NCBI GenBank assembly: GCA_002049455.2
Contig: KV919067.1
Location: forward strand, 1-57,266
From: Porphyra umbilicalis
Taxonomy: Eukaryota; Rhodophyta; Bangiophyceae; Bangiales; Bangiaceae
DNA length: 57,266 nucleotides
Direction: 5' to 3'
A model generated the notes under the pieces. That model worked only from the letters and a program-made list of their open reading frames with translations. It had not been told where the DNA came from and made no database searches. The stretch's first letter is position 1, and every line of letters starts with the position of its first letter. Below, in pieces: positions 41,987 through 53,200 of this stretch. The translations under genes were made by a program, and so were the position numbers.

Positions 41987-44900
41987 ATGGCGTTTGTCGG
42001 CACCGCCGCAGCGTCGGCGGTGCGGCGGGCAGCGCCGGTTTTTTGGGGCCTCGGCGGCCCCGCCTTCCTCCGCGTCTCTTCGTCGGTGCCGGTGTTTGTG
42101 GCGGCGCCCGCCGCCCGGAGGCTGCGGCCGGCGGGCCTCCCCGCCGCCCTGCGGGGGGGAACCACCCACTGGCCGCCGCCGGCCGCAGCGTCGGCGCCAC
42201 TGCCGGCTCCGGCGTCCTGCGCATGGCCGCGCGGGCGTCGCCTGGCAGCGACGGCGGGGCGTCGGCGCCGAAAAAGGGGGCGGGCGGCGCGTCCAAAAAA
42301 GCGGCCGCCAAAAAGGCCGCCACCAAGCCCAAGGCCGCCACGACCAAGGCCGCCCCGGCCAAAGCCGCGTCCACCACCAAACGCACCAAGGCCGCCCCTG
42401 CCGCCCGCGCCGCGGCCGCGTCGTCGGGCCCGCGGCGGGCGCTGGTCATTGTCGAATCCCCCGCCAAGGCGCGGACCATCCAGCGCATCCTCGGCGGCGG
42501 CGGCGGCGGCGGCGGCGCCAACGCCGACGGCAACGCCCCCCCCCGCTACATTGTCGAATCGTGCGTCGGGCACGTGCGGGACCTGCCGTCGTCGGCCAAA
42601 CAAATCCCGGCGGCGGTCAAGGGCGAGCCGTGGGCGCGCCTCGGGGTGGACGTGGCCAACGGCTTCCGCCCCCTGTACGTGCTCATGCCGAAAAAATCGA
42701 AAATCATTGCCGCCCTCCGCGCGCAGCTGGCCGACTGTGATGAGCTGGTGCTCGCCACCGACGAGGACCGGGAGGGGGAGGCCATTGCGTGGCACCTCGT
42801 GCAGCTGCTCAAGCCCGACAAGCTCGGCGTCCCCGTCCAGCGGGCGGTCTTTCACGAAATCACCCCGGCGGCGGTCACCGCCGCCTTTGCGTCGATGCGC
42901 GCGATTGACGAGCACCTCGTCAGCGCACAGGAGACGCGGCGGGTGCTCGACCGGCTGGCGGGGTACACCATGTCCCCGCTGCTGTGGCAAAAGATTAGCC
43001 GCGGCTTGAGCGCCGGCCGCGTGCAGTCAGTGGCCATGACGCACATTGTGCGGCGGGAGCACCGGCGGCTTGCGTTTGTGCGCGCCGACTATGCGGGCGC
43101 CAAGGCGGTGGTGGCGGCCGGGGGGGGGGCGTTTGAGGTGTCGCTGGTCGCCCTGGCGGGCCGCCGCTTGGCGACGGGCAAGGACTTTGACCCGTCGACG
43201 GGGCGGCTGTGGGCCGACGCGGACGCGCGGCGGGCGCGACAGGCAGACGACGGGGACGCCGCCGACGTGGACGATGGGGGGGCGGCTGATGGGGATGGCG
43301 ACGGCGACAGCGACGGCGACGGTGGGGTGTCGCGGAGAAAAAATGGCGGCGCGGCGGCAGCGTCGGCCAAGCCACCCCTGCAACTGAAAAAGACGGCCGC
43401 CAAGGCGGTTGTCAAGGCGCTGACCGCCGCCGACGGGTGGGCCATTGACGACGTGACACGGCGGGGCACGCGGCGGCGTCCTCCCCCCCCCTTCATCACG
43501 TCGACCCTCCAACAAGAGTCGAGCCGCCGCCTCGGCATGCCCGCCGCCAAGACGATGCGCGTCGCGCAGGGCCTCTACGAGCGCGGCCTCCTCACCTACA
43601 TGCGGACGGACAACCCGACGCTCAGCGAGCAGGCCGTGGCGGCGACGCGGTCGGCCATTGTCGACCGGTATGGGGGCGACCACCTCGGCGCGGGGCGCGT
43701 CGGCGCCAAGCCCAAGAGCGCGCAGGAGGCGCACGAGGCCATCCGCCCGGCGGGGGAGGTGTTTCTGTCTCCCGCCGAGGCGGGGCTGGAGGGCGACGAG
43801 GCCCGCCTGTACGCGCTCGTCTATCGGCGGACGCTCGCGTCGCAAATGGCCGACGCGGCCGTCGATACGACGACGATTACGGTGCGGTCGCCGCCGCTGC
43901 CGCCGCCGCTGCTCGCCCAAATACGGGGGGGCAAGGCCGCCGACGGCGCGCCGCCCGCGGCAGAGGCGGGGGACGACGTCGGCATCTTCCGCGCGTCGGG
44001 CACCATCGTCGTCTTTCCGGGCTTTTTGGCCGTGTACAGTGACGCGTTTGGTGCGCACGCCGAAGGGGGCGCCGGTGAAGCCGACGGCGGCGGGGATGGC
44101 GGCGGCGCGGCGGCGGCGGGCGTCTCGCCGTCGGCCGCGTCGGCGCGCCCCGGCACGGCCGCCGCCGCCGCGCAGGTGCTCCCCGACGTGGTCCCCGGCG
44201 CGCCAACCACGTGCAGCGCGCTCGACGTTGTCCAACACACGACCATTCCCCCCGCGCGCTACACAGACGCGTCGCTCGTCAAGGAGCTGGAAGCGCTCGG
44301 CGTCGGCCGCCCGAGCACCTACGCGTCGATCGTGGAGACGCTCGTCCTTCGCGGCTACGTCACGCGGGGCACCCGCGAGACGGCCGGGCGGCTGCCGCCC
44401 CAGGCGCTGGCCCCCCGCCTAACCGCCTTTGTCGTTGACCAGCTGCTCAGCCGCTACTTCCCGTCGTTTGTCGACGCTGCCTTTACGGCCGACATGGAGC
44501 GCTCCCTCGACGCCATCGCGGCGGGCGCCGCGGACCGCCAAGAGTACCTCGCCTCGTACTACTTGGGGGAAGGCGGCTTGGCGGCGAGCGTCGCGCGGAT
44601 GGAAAAGGAGATTGATACGGCGTGGGCGCGGCGGCTGGTGCTCCCGGGCCAGGGTGGCGGCGCTGGGACAGCCGACGGCGGCGGCGGTAAACGCTCCGCG
44701 GCGTCCAAAAAGAAGGACGTGGCCAGGGGCGGTGGCGGCCTTGCCGCCGGCGCCGAAGTGTTTGTCGGCCCCTACGGCCCGTACATTGAGCTCCCCCGCG
44801 GGGTGGTCGACGCGGCCGCCGCGGCGGGCGGCGGCGACGCTGGCCGGGAGGTCATCAAGGCCTCCCTGCCGGCGGCGACGCTCGCCGATGAGCTGTCTGC

Positions 44901-45636
44901 GGAGCGCCTCGAGCAAATCCTCAGCCGCGCCCTCGACCCGGTCATTGGCACGGATCCGGCGACGGGGTTGGACGTGCTCGTCCGCACCGGCCGTTACGGG
45001 CCGTACGTGCAGCTCGGGCGGGATGTGGATTACGTGCCAGAGGAGAAGCCCAAGCGGAAAGTCGGCAAGAAGGGGTTGGCGGCGGCCGCCGCCGCCGCCA
45101 CCGCCGCCACCGCCCCCTCTGCCGCCGACGCTGCCGACACGGCGTCGCCACCAGCCGACGCGCCCGCCCTCACGGCCGACGGCAAGCGGGTTGGCAAACC
45201 AAAGCGCGCGTCGCTGCTTCCCGGCATGGACGTGGGCGACGTCAACCTGCCGACCGCCCTCCGCATCCTGAGCTTGCCCCGCCTGCTCGGCGTGCACCCG
45301 ACGCTCGGCGGGGAGGTCAAGGCGGGGATGGGGCGCTTTGGCCCGTATGTCGTCCACAATGGGGTGTTTGTGAGCCTCAAGAGCACTGCCGCTGCCGCCG
45401 CTGCCGGTAGGGGCGGCGCGGGCGCGTCGGGCGGCGACGGCGGCGACGACGGGGAGGCGCCGCACGTCGACGCCCTGGCGGCCGACGACAGCCCGGCGAT
45501 TGCCGGCGACAATGAGCAGTGGCGGCAGGTGCTGACCGTCGGCTTGGACGAGGCGGTCGCGCTGCTCGACAAGCCGCGGCCGCCGCGGCGGGCGTTTGCG
45601 GCGGACAAGGCCAAGCGCGTCAAGGCGGCGGCGTGA
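41987..45636 (+). CDS. Bacterial-type DNA topoisomerase I (type IA), probably organelle-targeted
   Basis: Relaxes negatively supercoiled DNA by single-strand passage. A Lys/Ala-rich linker leads into Toprim (ALVIVESPAKARTIQ; acidic ATDEDREGEAIAWHL), then SPLLWQKISRGLSAGRVQSVA, the active-site Tyr in RGLLTYMRTDNPT (Tyr459 counted from the ATG at 42223) and QEAHEAIRP. The C terminus has three GPYxx repeats (GPYGPYIELP, GRYGPYVQLG, GRFGPYVVHNGV) as in bacterial and plant organelle TopA lacking zinc ribbons. Two acidic or Ala-rich insertions occur. The N terminus MAFVGTAAASAVRRAAPVF, in good start context, looks like a plastid transit peptide, with Phe near the start as in red algae. It lies one frame away; a missing base in the 7-G run 42153-42159 would fuse it to the enzyme, though a small intron is possible. 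The alternative start without the leader is 42223. Confidence 0.92.
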
Positions 45637-45834
45637 GCGCGCCGGGAGGGCGCCCGCATGTCACGTGCCTCCAGGACAAGGGGGGGCGCCGACACAGTTT
45701 TTCCTTCCCTTAATCGTTTTGGGTTTCTTCCCTTTGATGTGCGGTTTCTTGTTTTTTGGCAGGCGCGAGCGTAGGCCCCCCCCTGTTTCTCTTTCGACGG
45801 CCCTCCACACGGTGGGAAGAGGGGTCGGGGTCCG
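45637..45834. other. Convergent 3' region
   Basis: 198 bp between the stops of the topoisomerase and the CHORD-like gene, with a T-rich core (TCGTTTTGGGTTTCTTCCC near 45714) and no other feature. Confidence 0.5.
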
Positions 45835-46280
45835 TCACCCCGCCCGCGCGAGGCGCACGACCGCCCGGTCCGCCGTCGCGCCCGCATAGCCGACGTGCCA
45901 GCCGACTTTGCAGCCGCCCGCCGCCGCGTCTGTGTCTTGGCAGCACCCCCAGCGGCCGCCGAGGCGCGGGCCGGGGCCGTCGAGGCTCGGGTCGTCGTGG
46001 TGATGGTCGTCGTAGAGGGCATAGGCGGACGGCTTGCCAGTGATGTCGCCGTGAAAGGTACACTGGGGGGGGGGGGGGCAGCCATTTTCCGAGGATGCAT
46101 TGCAGGTCCACGCAACAGCAGGGGGACGTCCACTCGCATTAGCAACGGGAAACCAATGCAAGGAGCAACCGTCGGGCGAGGTGAGGGCGTTCCACCCAAG
46201 TCCTGGTGGGTCCAACGTACGGCTGTCGGGCAGTTGGTGTCCTCGTCATATTCTTGTCTGCACCGCACGCAGTGCGCCAT
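45835..46280 (-). CDS. Small CHORD-like zinc-binding protein, two exons
   Basis: Exons 46280-46221 and 46062-45835 encode 95 residues. The 158-nt intron starts GTACGTTGG and ends in 14 C followed by AG. The spliced protein begins MAHCVRCRQEYDEDTNCPTA, continues CTFHGDITGKPSAYALYDDH, then GGRWGCCQDTDAAAGGCKVG and WHVGYAG. The pattern C-x2-C ... C-x2-H ... W-x-CC ... C-x4-H is that of CHORD-type zinc modules. It is closest, from memory, to an uncharacterised small family in plants that has the same CxxCxxxYxExxN start and RRGWH-like end. The splice is strongly supported because it joins the two halves of this signature in frame. Function unknown; zinc binding is inferred. Confidence 0.85.
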
Positions 46281-47290
46281 GTAGATACCGCCAGGCGGTG
46301 GTGGACGCGGCGGCACGGAAGCCCGTCGGCGGGCGGCGAGCACTCGTGCAAGTGGCGGGTGCGACCTGGATGACAGGTCCATGAGTTTTGGGTATCCCAG
46401 CCCCAGCGGGGCGACCATCAGAAATGCCGCCATGCTGGTTGCGCCCATAGAACTCCCCAGCTACTGCAGCCGGGCACAAGAGGACGCGCACGAGGATGGC
46501 ACTTGTTTGCAAGCAAGCCGGGGAGCTCAGTGGTTTGGAGCTTGCATCGCGAAGTAATATGGATTGTGTGACTCAATTGTCGCTCACAATCCGTTTGCAC
46601 GACTTTACACTTTTCGATGTCAAGGAGCCCCCTTGCCGGTTCCACGCTGTTGTGGTAGAATCCCCTGGCCTTCAGGACAGGGTATGTTCTACCCAACATG
46701 CGCATAGTGGCCCCCATTCTAATTTTTCTCGAGCTAGTGCACGTTGCGGAAGTACAATCGCTACTCAAAATTATTTGTCCACCCCTATCCGTGGCCAATG
46801 CGCACGGTTGCCGAGACCGGCCTCACACAAACCGCGCTTGCTGCTGCCGCACTACAAAGGAGCCTTTCTCAGAGAAGAAGGCGAACTCCCGGTGGTAGGT
46901 CCCCGACCTGCGGTTCCTCGTCCACGAAGCGTGTGTCCTTGTTGGCAGACGAGGAGAAACTTTCTTGGCAGGAGAACGAGATGACAATCCAAGGCCCTTG
47001 ACGGCCTTCTGCATCGTTTGGAAAGACAGGTGGGGGGGAGAGAGACCTTCAGCAGCGTTGGTGCTCTCGGCATCGTGCTATTCATCTTTTTGTGCCAGAC
47101 TGGCGAAGGGGGCGACGTGCTCCGGTAGACGGAACCCGGGCAGCTCGCATTCACTCACCACCTGTTGTCAAGCCCCTGCTTACATTGTCGGCCAGCCCGC
47201 CACACCCCCGAGTGGCAGTAGCGATGTAAACATCCATTCTTTGATTGTGGCTGATGGAGGTTGCCATGTCGCCGTTGAGCTGTTTGTTGG
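46281..47290. other. Intergenic, no gene seen
   Basis: Composition is more balanced than in the genic DNA. Short frames (up to 162 codons) carry no domain. It contains one copy of the dispersed ~100-bp repeat and ends where the satellite begins. Confidence 0.45.
46660..46757. repeat. Dispersed ~100-bp repeat, copy 3
   Basis: CCCCTGGCCTTCAGGACAGG then GTATGTTC, followed about 60 bp later by CTAGTGCACGTTGCGGAAGT. Same two-block layout as at 10782 and 15527. Confidence 0.5.
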
Positions 47291-50200
47291 CAATCTGCCG
47301 CCGGTGGGGCGTGCCATGCCTGGCGTGCCAGTGCGATAAGGGACAGCACCAACTTGCTCCCGCGCGGCGCACGACGGCTGCAAACGTATCGGTGCATCCC
47401 CAAGAGACATTCCCGCGCGATGGCGCGGCGTGCAGAGCCCCGGGGAAGCCACTGGAGCCGCAAACAGGTGCGATAGTTTGCGATAGTTTGCGATAGTTGG
47501 TAATAATTGGGATGGCAGTGCCCCGAGGCGGGCCACCTTCCCCGCCCGCCTGTGCCATGCGCGAGCACCCGCGCGGCTGCCCTACACGCCGCAGAGCCGC
47601 CATTGACACCTCTGACGCCCTGGATGTACGTATGACATTCTGCCGCCGGTGGGGCGTGCCATGCATGGCGTGCCAGTGCGATAAGGGACAGCACCAACTT
47701 GCTCCCGCGCGGCGCACGACGGCTGCAAACGTATCGGTGCATCCCCAAGAGACATTCCCGCGCAATGGCGCGGCGTGCAGAGCCCCGCGGAAGCCACTGG
47801 AGCCGCAAACAGGTGCGATAGTTTGCGATAGTTTGCGATAGTTGGTAATAATTGGGATGGCAGTGCCCCGAGGCGGGCCACCTTCCCCGCCCGCCTGTGC
47901 CATGCGCGAGCACCCGCGCGGCTGCCCTACACGCCGCAGAGCCGCCATTGACACCTCTGACGCCCTGGATGTACGTATGACATTCTGCCGCCGGTGGGGC
48001 GTGCCATGCATGGCGTGCCAGTGCGATAAGGGACAGCACCAACTTGCTCCCGCGCGGCGCACGACGGCTGCAAACGTATCGGTGCATCCCCAAGAGACAT
48101 TCCCGCGCGATGGCGCGGCGTGCAGAGCCCCGGGGAAGCCACTGGAGCCGCAAACAGGTGCGATAGTTTGCGATAGTTTGCGATAGTTGGTAATAATTGG
48201 GATGGCAGTGCCCCGAGGCGGGCCACCTTCCCCGCCCGCCTGTGCCATGCGCGAGCACCCGCGCGGCTGCCCTACACGCCGCAGAGCCGCCATTGACACC
48301 TCTGACGCCCTGGATGTACGTATGACATTCTGCCGCCGGTGGGGCGTGCCATGCATGGCGTGCCAGTGCGATAAGGGACAGCACCAACTTGCTCCCGCGC
48401 GGCGCACGACGGCTGCAAACGTATCGGTGCATCCCCAAGAGACATTCCCGCGCGATGGCGCGGCGTGCAGAGCCCCGGGGAATCCACTGGAGCCGCAAAC
48501 AGGTGCGATAGTTTACGATAGTTTGCGATAGTTGGTAATAATTGGGATGGCAGTGCCCCGAGGCGGGCCACCTTCCCCGCCCGCCTGCGCCATGCGCGAG
48601 CACCCGCGCGGCTGCCCTACACGCCGCAGAGCCGCCATTGACACCTCTGACGCCCTGGATGTACGTATGACATTCTGCCGCCGGTGGGGCGTGCCATGCA
48701 TGGCGTGCCAGTGCGATAAGGGACAGCACCAACTTGCTCCCGCGCGGCGCACGACGGCTGCAAACGTATCGGTGCATCCCCAAGAGACATTCCCGCGCGA
48801 TGGCGCGGCGTGCAGAGCCCCGGGGAAGCCACTGGAGCCGCAAACAGGTGCGATAGTTTGCGATAGTTTGCGATAGTTGGTAATAATTGGGATGGCAGTG
48901 CCCCGAGGCGGGCCACCTTCCCCGCCCGCCTGTGCCATGCGCGAGCACCCGCGCGGCTGCCCTACACGCCGCAGAGCCGCCATTGACACCTCTGACGCCC
49001 TGGATGTACGTATGACATTCTGCCGCCGGTGGGGCGTGCCATGCATGGCGTGCCAGTGCGATAAGGGACAGCACCAACTTGCTCCCGCGCGGCGCACGAC
49101 GGCTGCAAACGTATCGGTGCATCCCCAAGAGACACTCCCGCGCGATGGCGCGGCGTGCAGGCCCCGGGGAATCCACTGGAGCCGCAAACAGGTGCGATAG
49201 TTTGCGATAGTTTGCGATAGTTGGTAATAATTGGGATGGCAGTGCCCCGAGGCGGGCCACCTTCCCCGCCCGCCTGTGCCATGCGCGAGCACCCGCGCGG
49301 CTGCCCTACACGCCGCAGAGCCGCCACTGACACCTCTGACGCCCTGGATGTACGTATGACATTCTGCCGCCGGTGGGGCGTGCCATGCATGGCGTGCCAG
49401 TGCGATAAGGGACAGCACCAACTTGCTCCCGCGCGGCGCACGACGGCTGCAAACGTATCGGTGCATCCCCAAGAGACATTCCCGCGCGATGGCGCGGCGT
49501 GCAGAGCCCCGGGGAAGCCACTGGAGCCGCAAACAGGTGCGATAGTTTGCGATAGTTTGCGATAGTTGGTAATAATTGGGATGGCAGTGCCCCGAGGCGG
49601 GCCACCTTCCCCGCCCGCCTGTGCCATGCGCGAGCACCCGCGCGGCTGCCCTACACGCCGCAGAGCCGCCATTGACACCTCTGACGCCCTGGATGTACGT
49701 ATGACATTCTGCCGCCGGTGGGGCGTGCCATGCATGGCGTGCCAGTGCGATAAGGGACAGCACCAACTTGCTCCCGCGCGGCGCACGACGGCTGCAAACG
49801 TATCGGTGCATCCCCAAGAGACATTCCCGCGCGATGGCGCGGCGTGCAGAGCCCCGGGGAATCCACTGGAGCCGCAAACAGGTGCGATAGTTTACGATAG
49901 TTTGCGATAGTTGGTAATAATTGGGATGGCAGTGCCCCGAGGCGGGCCACCTTCCCCGCCCGCCTGTGCCATGCGCGAGCACCCGCGCGGCTGCCCTACA
50001 CGCGCAGAGCCGCCATTGACACCTCTGACGCCCTGGATGTACGTATGACATTCTGCCGCCGGTGGGGCGTGCCATGCATGGCGTGCCAGTGCGATAAGGG
50101 ACAGCACCAACTTGCTCCCGCGCGGCGCACGACGGCTGCAACGTGTCGGTGCATCCCCAAGAGACATTCCCGCGCGATGGCGCGGCGTGCAGAGCCCCGG

Positions 50201-53200
50201 GGAAGCCACTGGAGCCGCAAACAGGTGCGATAGTTTGCGATAGTTTGCGATAGTTGGTAATAATTGGGATGGCAGTGCCCCGAGGCGGGCCACCTTCCCC
50301 GCCCGCCTGTGCCATGCGCGAGCACCCGCGCGGCTGCCCTACACGCCGCAGAGCCGCCATTGACACCTCTGACGCCCTGGATGTACGTATGACATTCTGC
50401 CGCCGGTGGGGCGTGCCATGCATGGCGTGCCAGTGCGATAAGGGACAGCACCAACTTGCTCCCGCGCGGCGCACGACGGCTGCAAACGTATCGGTGCATC
50501 CCCAAGAGACATTCCCGCGCGATGGCGCGGCGTGCAGAGCCCCGGGGAAGCCACTGGAGCCGCAAACAGGTGCGATAGTTTGCGATAGTTTGCGATAGTT
50601 GGTAATAATTGGGATGGCAGTGCCCCGAGGCGGGCCACCTTCCCCGCCCGCCTGTGCCATGCGCGAGCACCCGCGCGGCTGCCCTACACGCCGCAGAGCC
50701 GCCATTGACACCTCTGACGCCCTGGATGTACGTATGACATTCTGCCGCCGGTGGGGCGTGCCATGCATGGCGTGCCAGTGCGATAAGGGACAGCACCAAC
50801 TTGCTCCCGCGCGGCGCACGACGGCTGCAAACGTATCGGTGCATCCCCAAGAGACATTCCCGCGCGATGGCGCGGCGTACAGAGCCCCGGGGAATCCACT
50901 GGAGCCGCAAACAGGTGCGATAGTTTGCGATAGTTTGCGATAGTTGGTAATAATTGGGATGGCAGTGCCCCGAGGCGGGCCACCTTCCCCGCCCGCCTGT
51001 GCCATGCGCGAGCACCCGCGCGGCTGCCCTACACGCCGCAGAGCCGCCATTGACACCTCTGACGCCCTGGATGTACGTATGACATTCTGCCGCCGGTGGG
51101 GCGTGCCATGCATGGCGTGCCAGTGCGATAAGGGACAGCACCAACTTGCTCCCGCGCGGCGCACGACGGCTGCAAACGTATCGGTGCATCCCCAAGAGAC
51201 ATTCCCGCGCGATGGCGCGGCGTGCAGAGCCCCGGGGAAGCCACTGGAGCCGCAAACAGGTGCGATAGTTTGCGATAGTTTGCGATAGTTGGTAATAATT
51301 GGGATGGCAGTGCCCCGAGGCGGGCCACCTTCCCCGCCCGCCTGTGCCATGCGCGAGCACCCGCGCGGCTGCCCTACACGCCGCAGAGCCGCCATTGACA
51401 CCTCTGACGCCCTGGATGTACGTATGACATTCTGCCGCCGGTGGGGCGTGCCATGCATGGCGTGCCAGTGCGATAAGGGACAGCACCAACTTGCTCCCGC
51501 GCGGCGCACGACGGCTGCAAACGTATCGGTGCATCCCCAAGAGACATTCCCGCGCGATGGCGCGGCGTGCAGAGCCCCGGGGAATCCACTGGAGCCGCAA
51601 ACAGGTGCGATAGTTTGCGATAGTTTGCGATAGTTGGTAATAATTGGGATGGCAGTGCCCCGAGGCGGGCCACCTTCCCCGCCCGCCTGTGCCATGCGCG
51701 AGCACCCGCGCGGCTGCCCTACACGCGCAGAGCCGCCATTGACACCTCTGACGCCCTGGATGTACGTATGACATTCTGCCGCCGGTGGGGCGTGCCATGC
51801 ATGGCGTGCCAGTGCGATAAGGGACAGCACCAACTTGCTCCCGCGCGGCGCACGATGGCTGCAAACGTATCGGTGCATCCCCAAGAGACATTCCCGCGCG
51901 ATGGCGCGGCGTGCAGAGCCCCGGGGAAGCCACTGGAGCCGCAAACAGGTGCGATAGTTCTGCGATAGTTTGCGATAGTTGGTAATAATTGGGATGGCAG
52001 TGCCCCGAGGCGGGCCACCTTCCCCGCCCGCCTGTGCCATGCGCGAGCACCCGCGCGGCTGCCCTACACGCGCAGAGCCGCCATTGACACCTCTGACGCC
52101 CTGGATGTACGTATGACATTCTGCCGCCGGTGGGGCGTGCCATGCATGGCGTGCCAGTGCGATAAGGGACAGCACCAACTTGCTCCCGCGCGGCGCACGA
52201 CGGCTGCAAACGTATCGGTGCATCCCCAAGAGACATTCCCGCGCGATGGCGCGGCGTGCAGAGCCCCGGGGAAGCCACTGGAGCCGCAAACAGGTGCGAT
52301 AGTTTGCGATAGTTTGCGATAGTTGGTAATAATTGGGATGGCAGTGCCCCGAGGCGGGCCACCTTCCCCGCCCGCCTGTGCCATGCGCGAGCACCCGCGC
52401 GGCTGCCCTACACGCGCAGAGCCGCCATTGACACCTCTGACGCCCTGGATGTACGTATGACATTCTGCCGCCGGTGGGGCGTGCCATGCATGGCGTGCCA
52501 GTGCGATAAGGGACAGCACCAACTTGCTCCCGCGCGGCGCACGACGGCTGCAAACGTATCGGTGCATCCCCAAGAGACATTCCCGCGCGATGGCGCGGCG
52601 TGCAGAGCCCCGGGGAAGCCACTGGAGCCGCAAACAGGTGCGATAGTTTGCGATAGTTTGCGATAGTTGGTAATAATTGGGATGGCAGTGCCCCGAGGCG
52701 GGCCACCTTCCCCGCCCGCCTGTGCCATGCGCGAGCACCCGCGCGGCTGCCCTACACGCGCAGAGCCGCCATTGACACCTCTGACGCCCTGGATGTACGT
52801 ATGACATTCTGCCGCCGGTGGGGCGTGCCATGCATGGCGTGCCAGTGCGATAAGGGACAGCACCAACTTGCTCCCGCGCGGCGCACGACGGCTGCAAACG
52901 TATCGCTGCATCCCCAAGAGACATTCCCGCGCGATGGCGCGGCGTGCAGAGCCCCGGGGAAGCCACTGGAGCCGCAAACAGGTGCGATAGTTTGCGATAG
53001 TTTGCGATAGTTGGTAATAATTGGGATGGCAGTGCCCCGAGGCGGGCCACCTTCCCCGCCCGCCTGTGCCATGCGCGAGCACCCGCGCGGCTGCCCTACA
53101 CGCGCAGAGCCGCCATTGACACCTCTGACGCCCTGGATGTACGTATGACATTCTGCCGCCGGTGGGGCGTGCCATGCATGGCGTGCCAGTGCGATAAGGG

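Noticed and set aside
48513..52706. 1397-codon open frame and many 114- and 99-codon frames in the array
   Set aside because: They result from a stop-free 345-bp unit divisible by 3; several frames on both strands are open equally, and the sequence is satellite.
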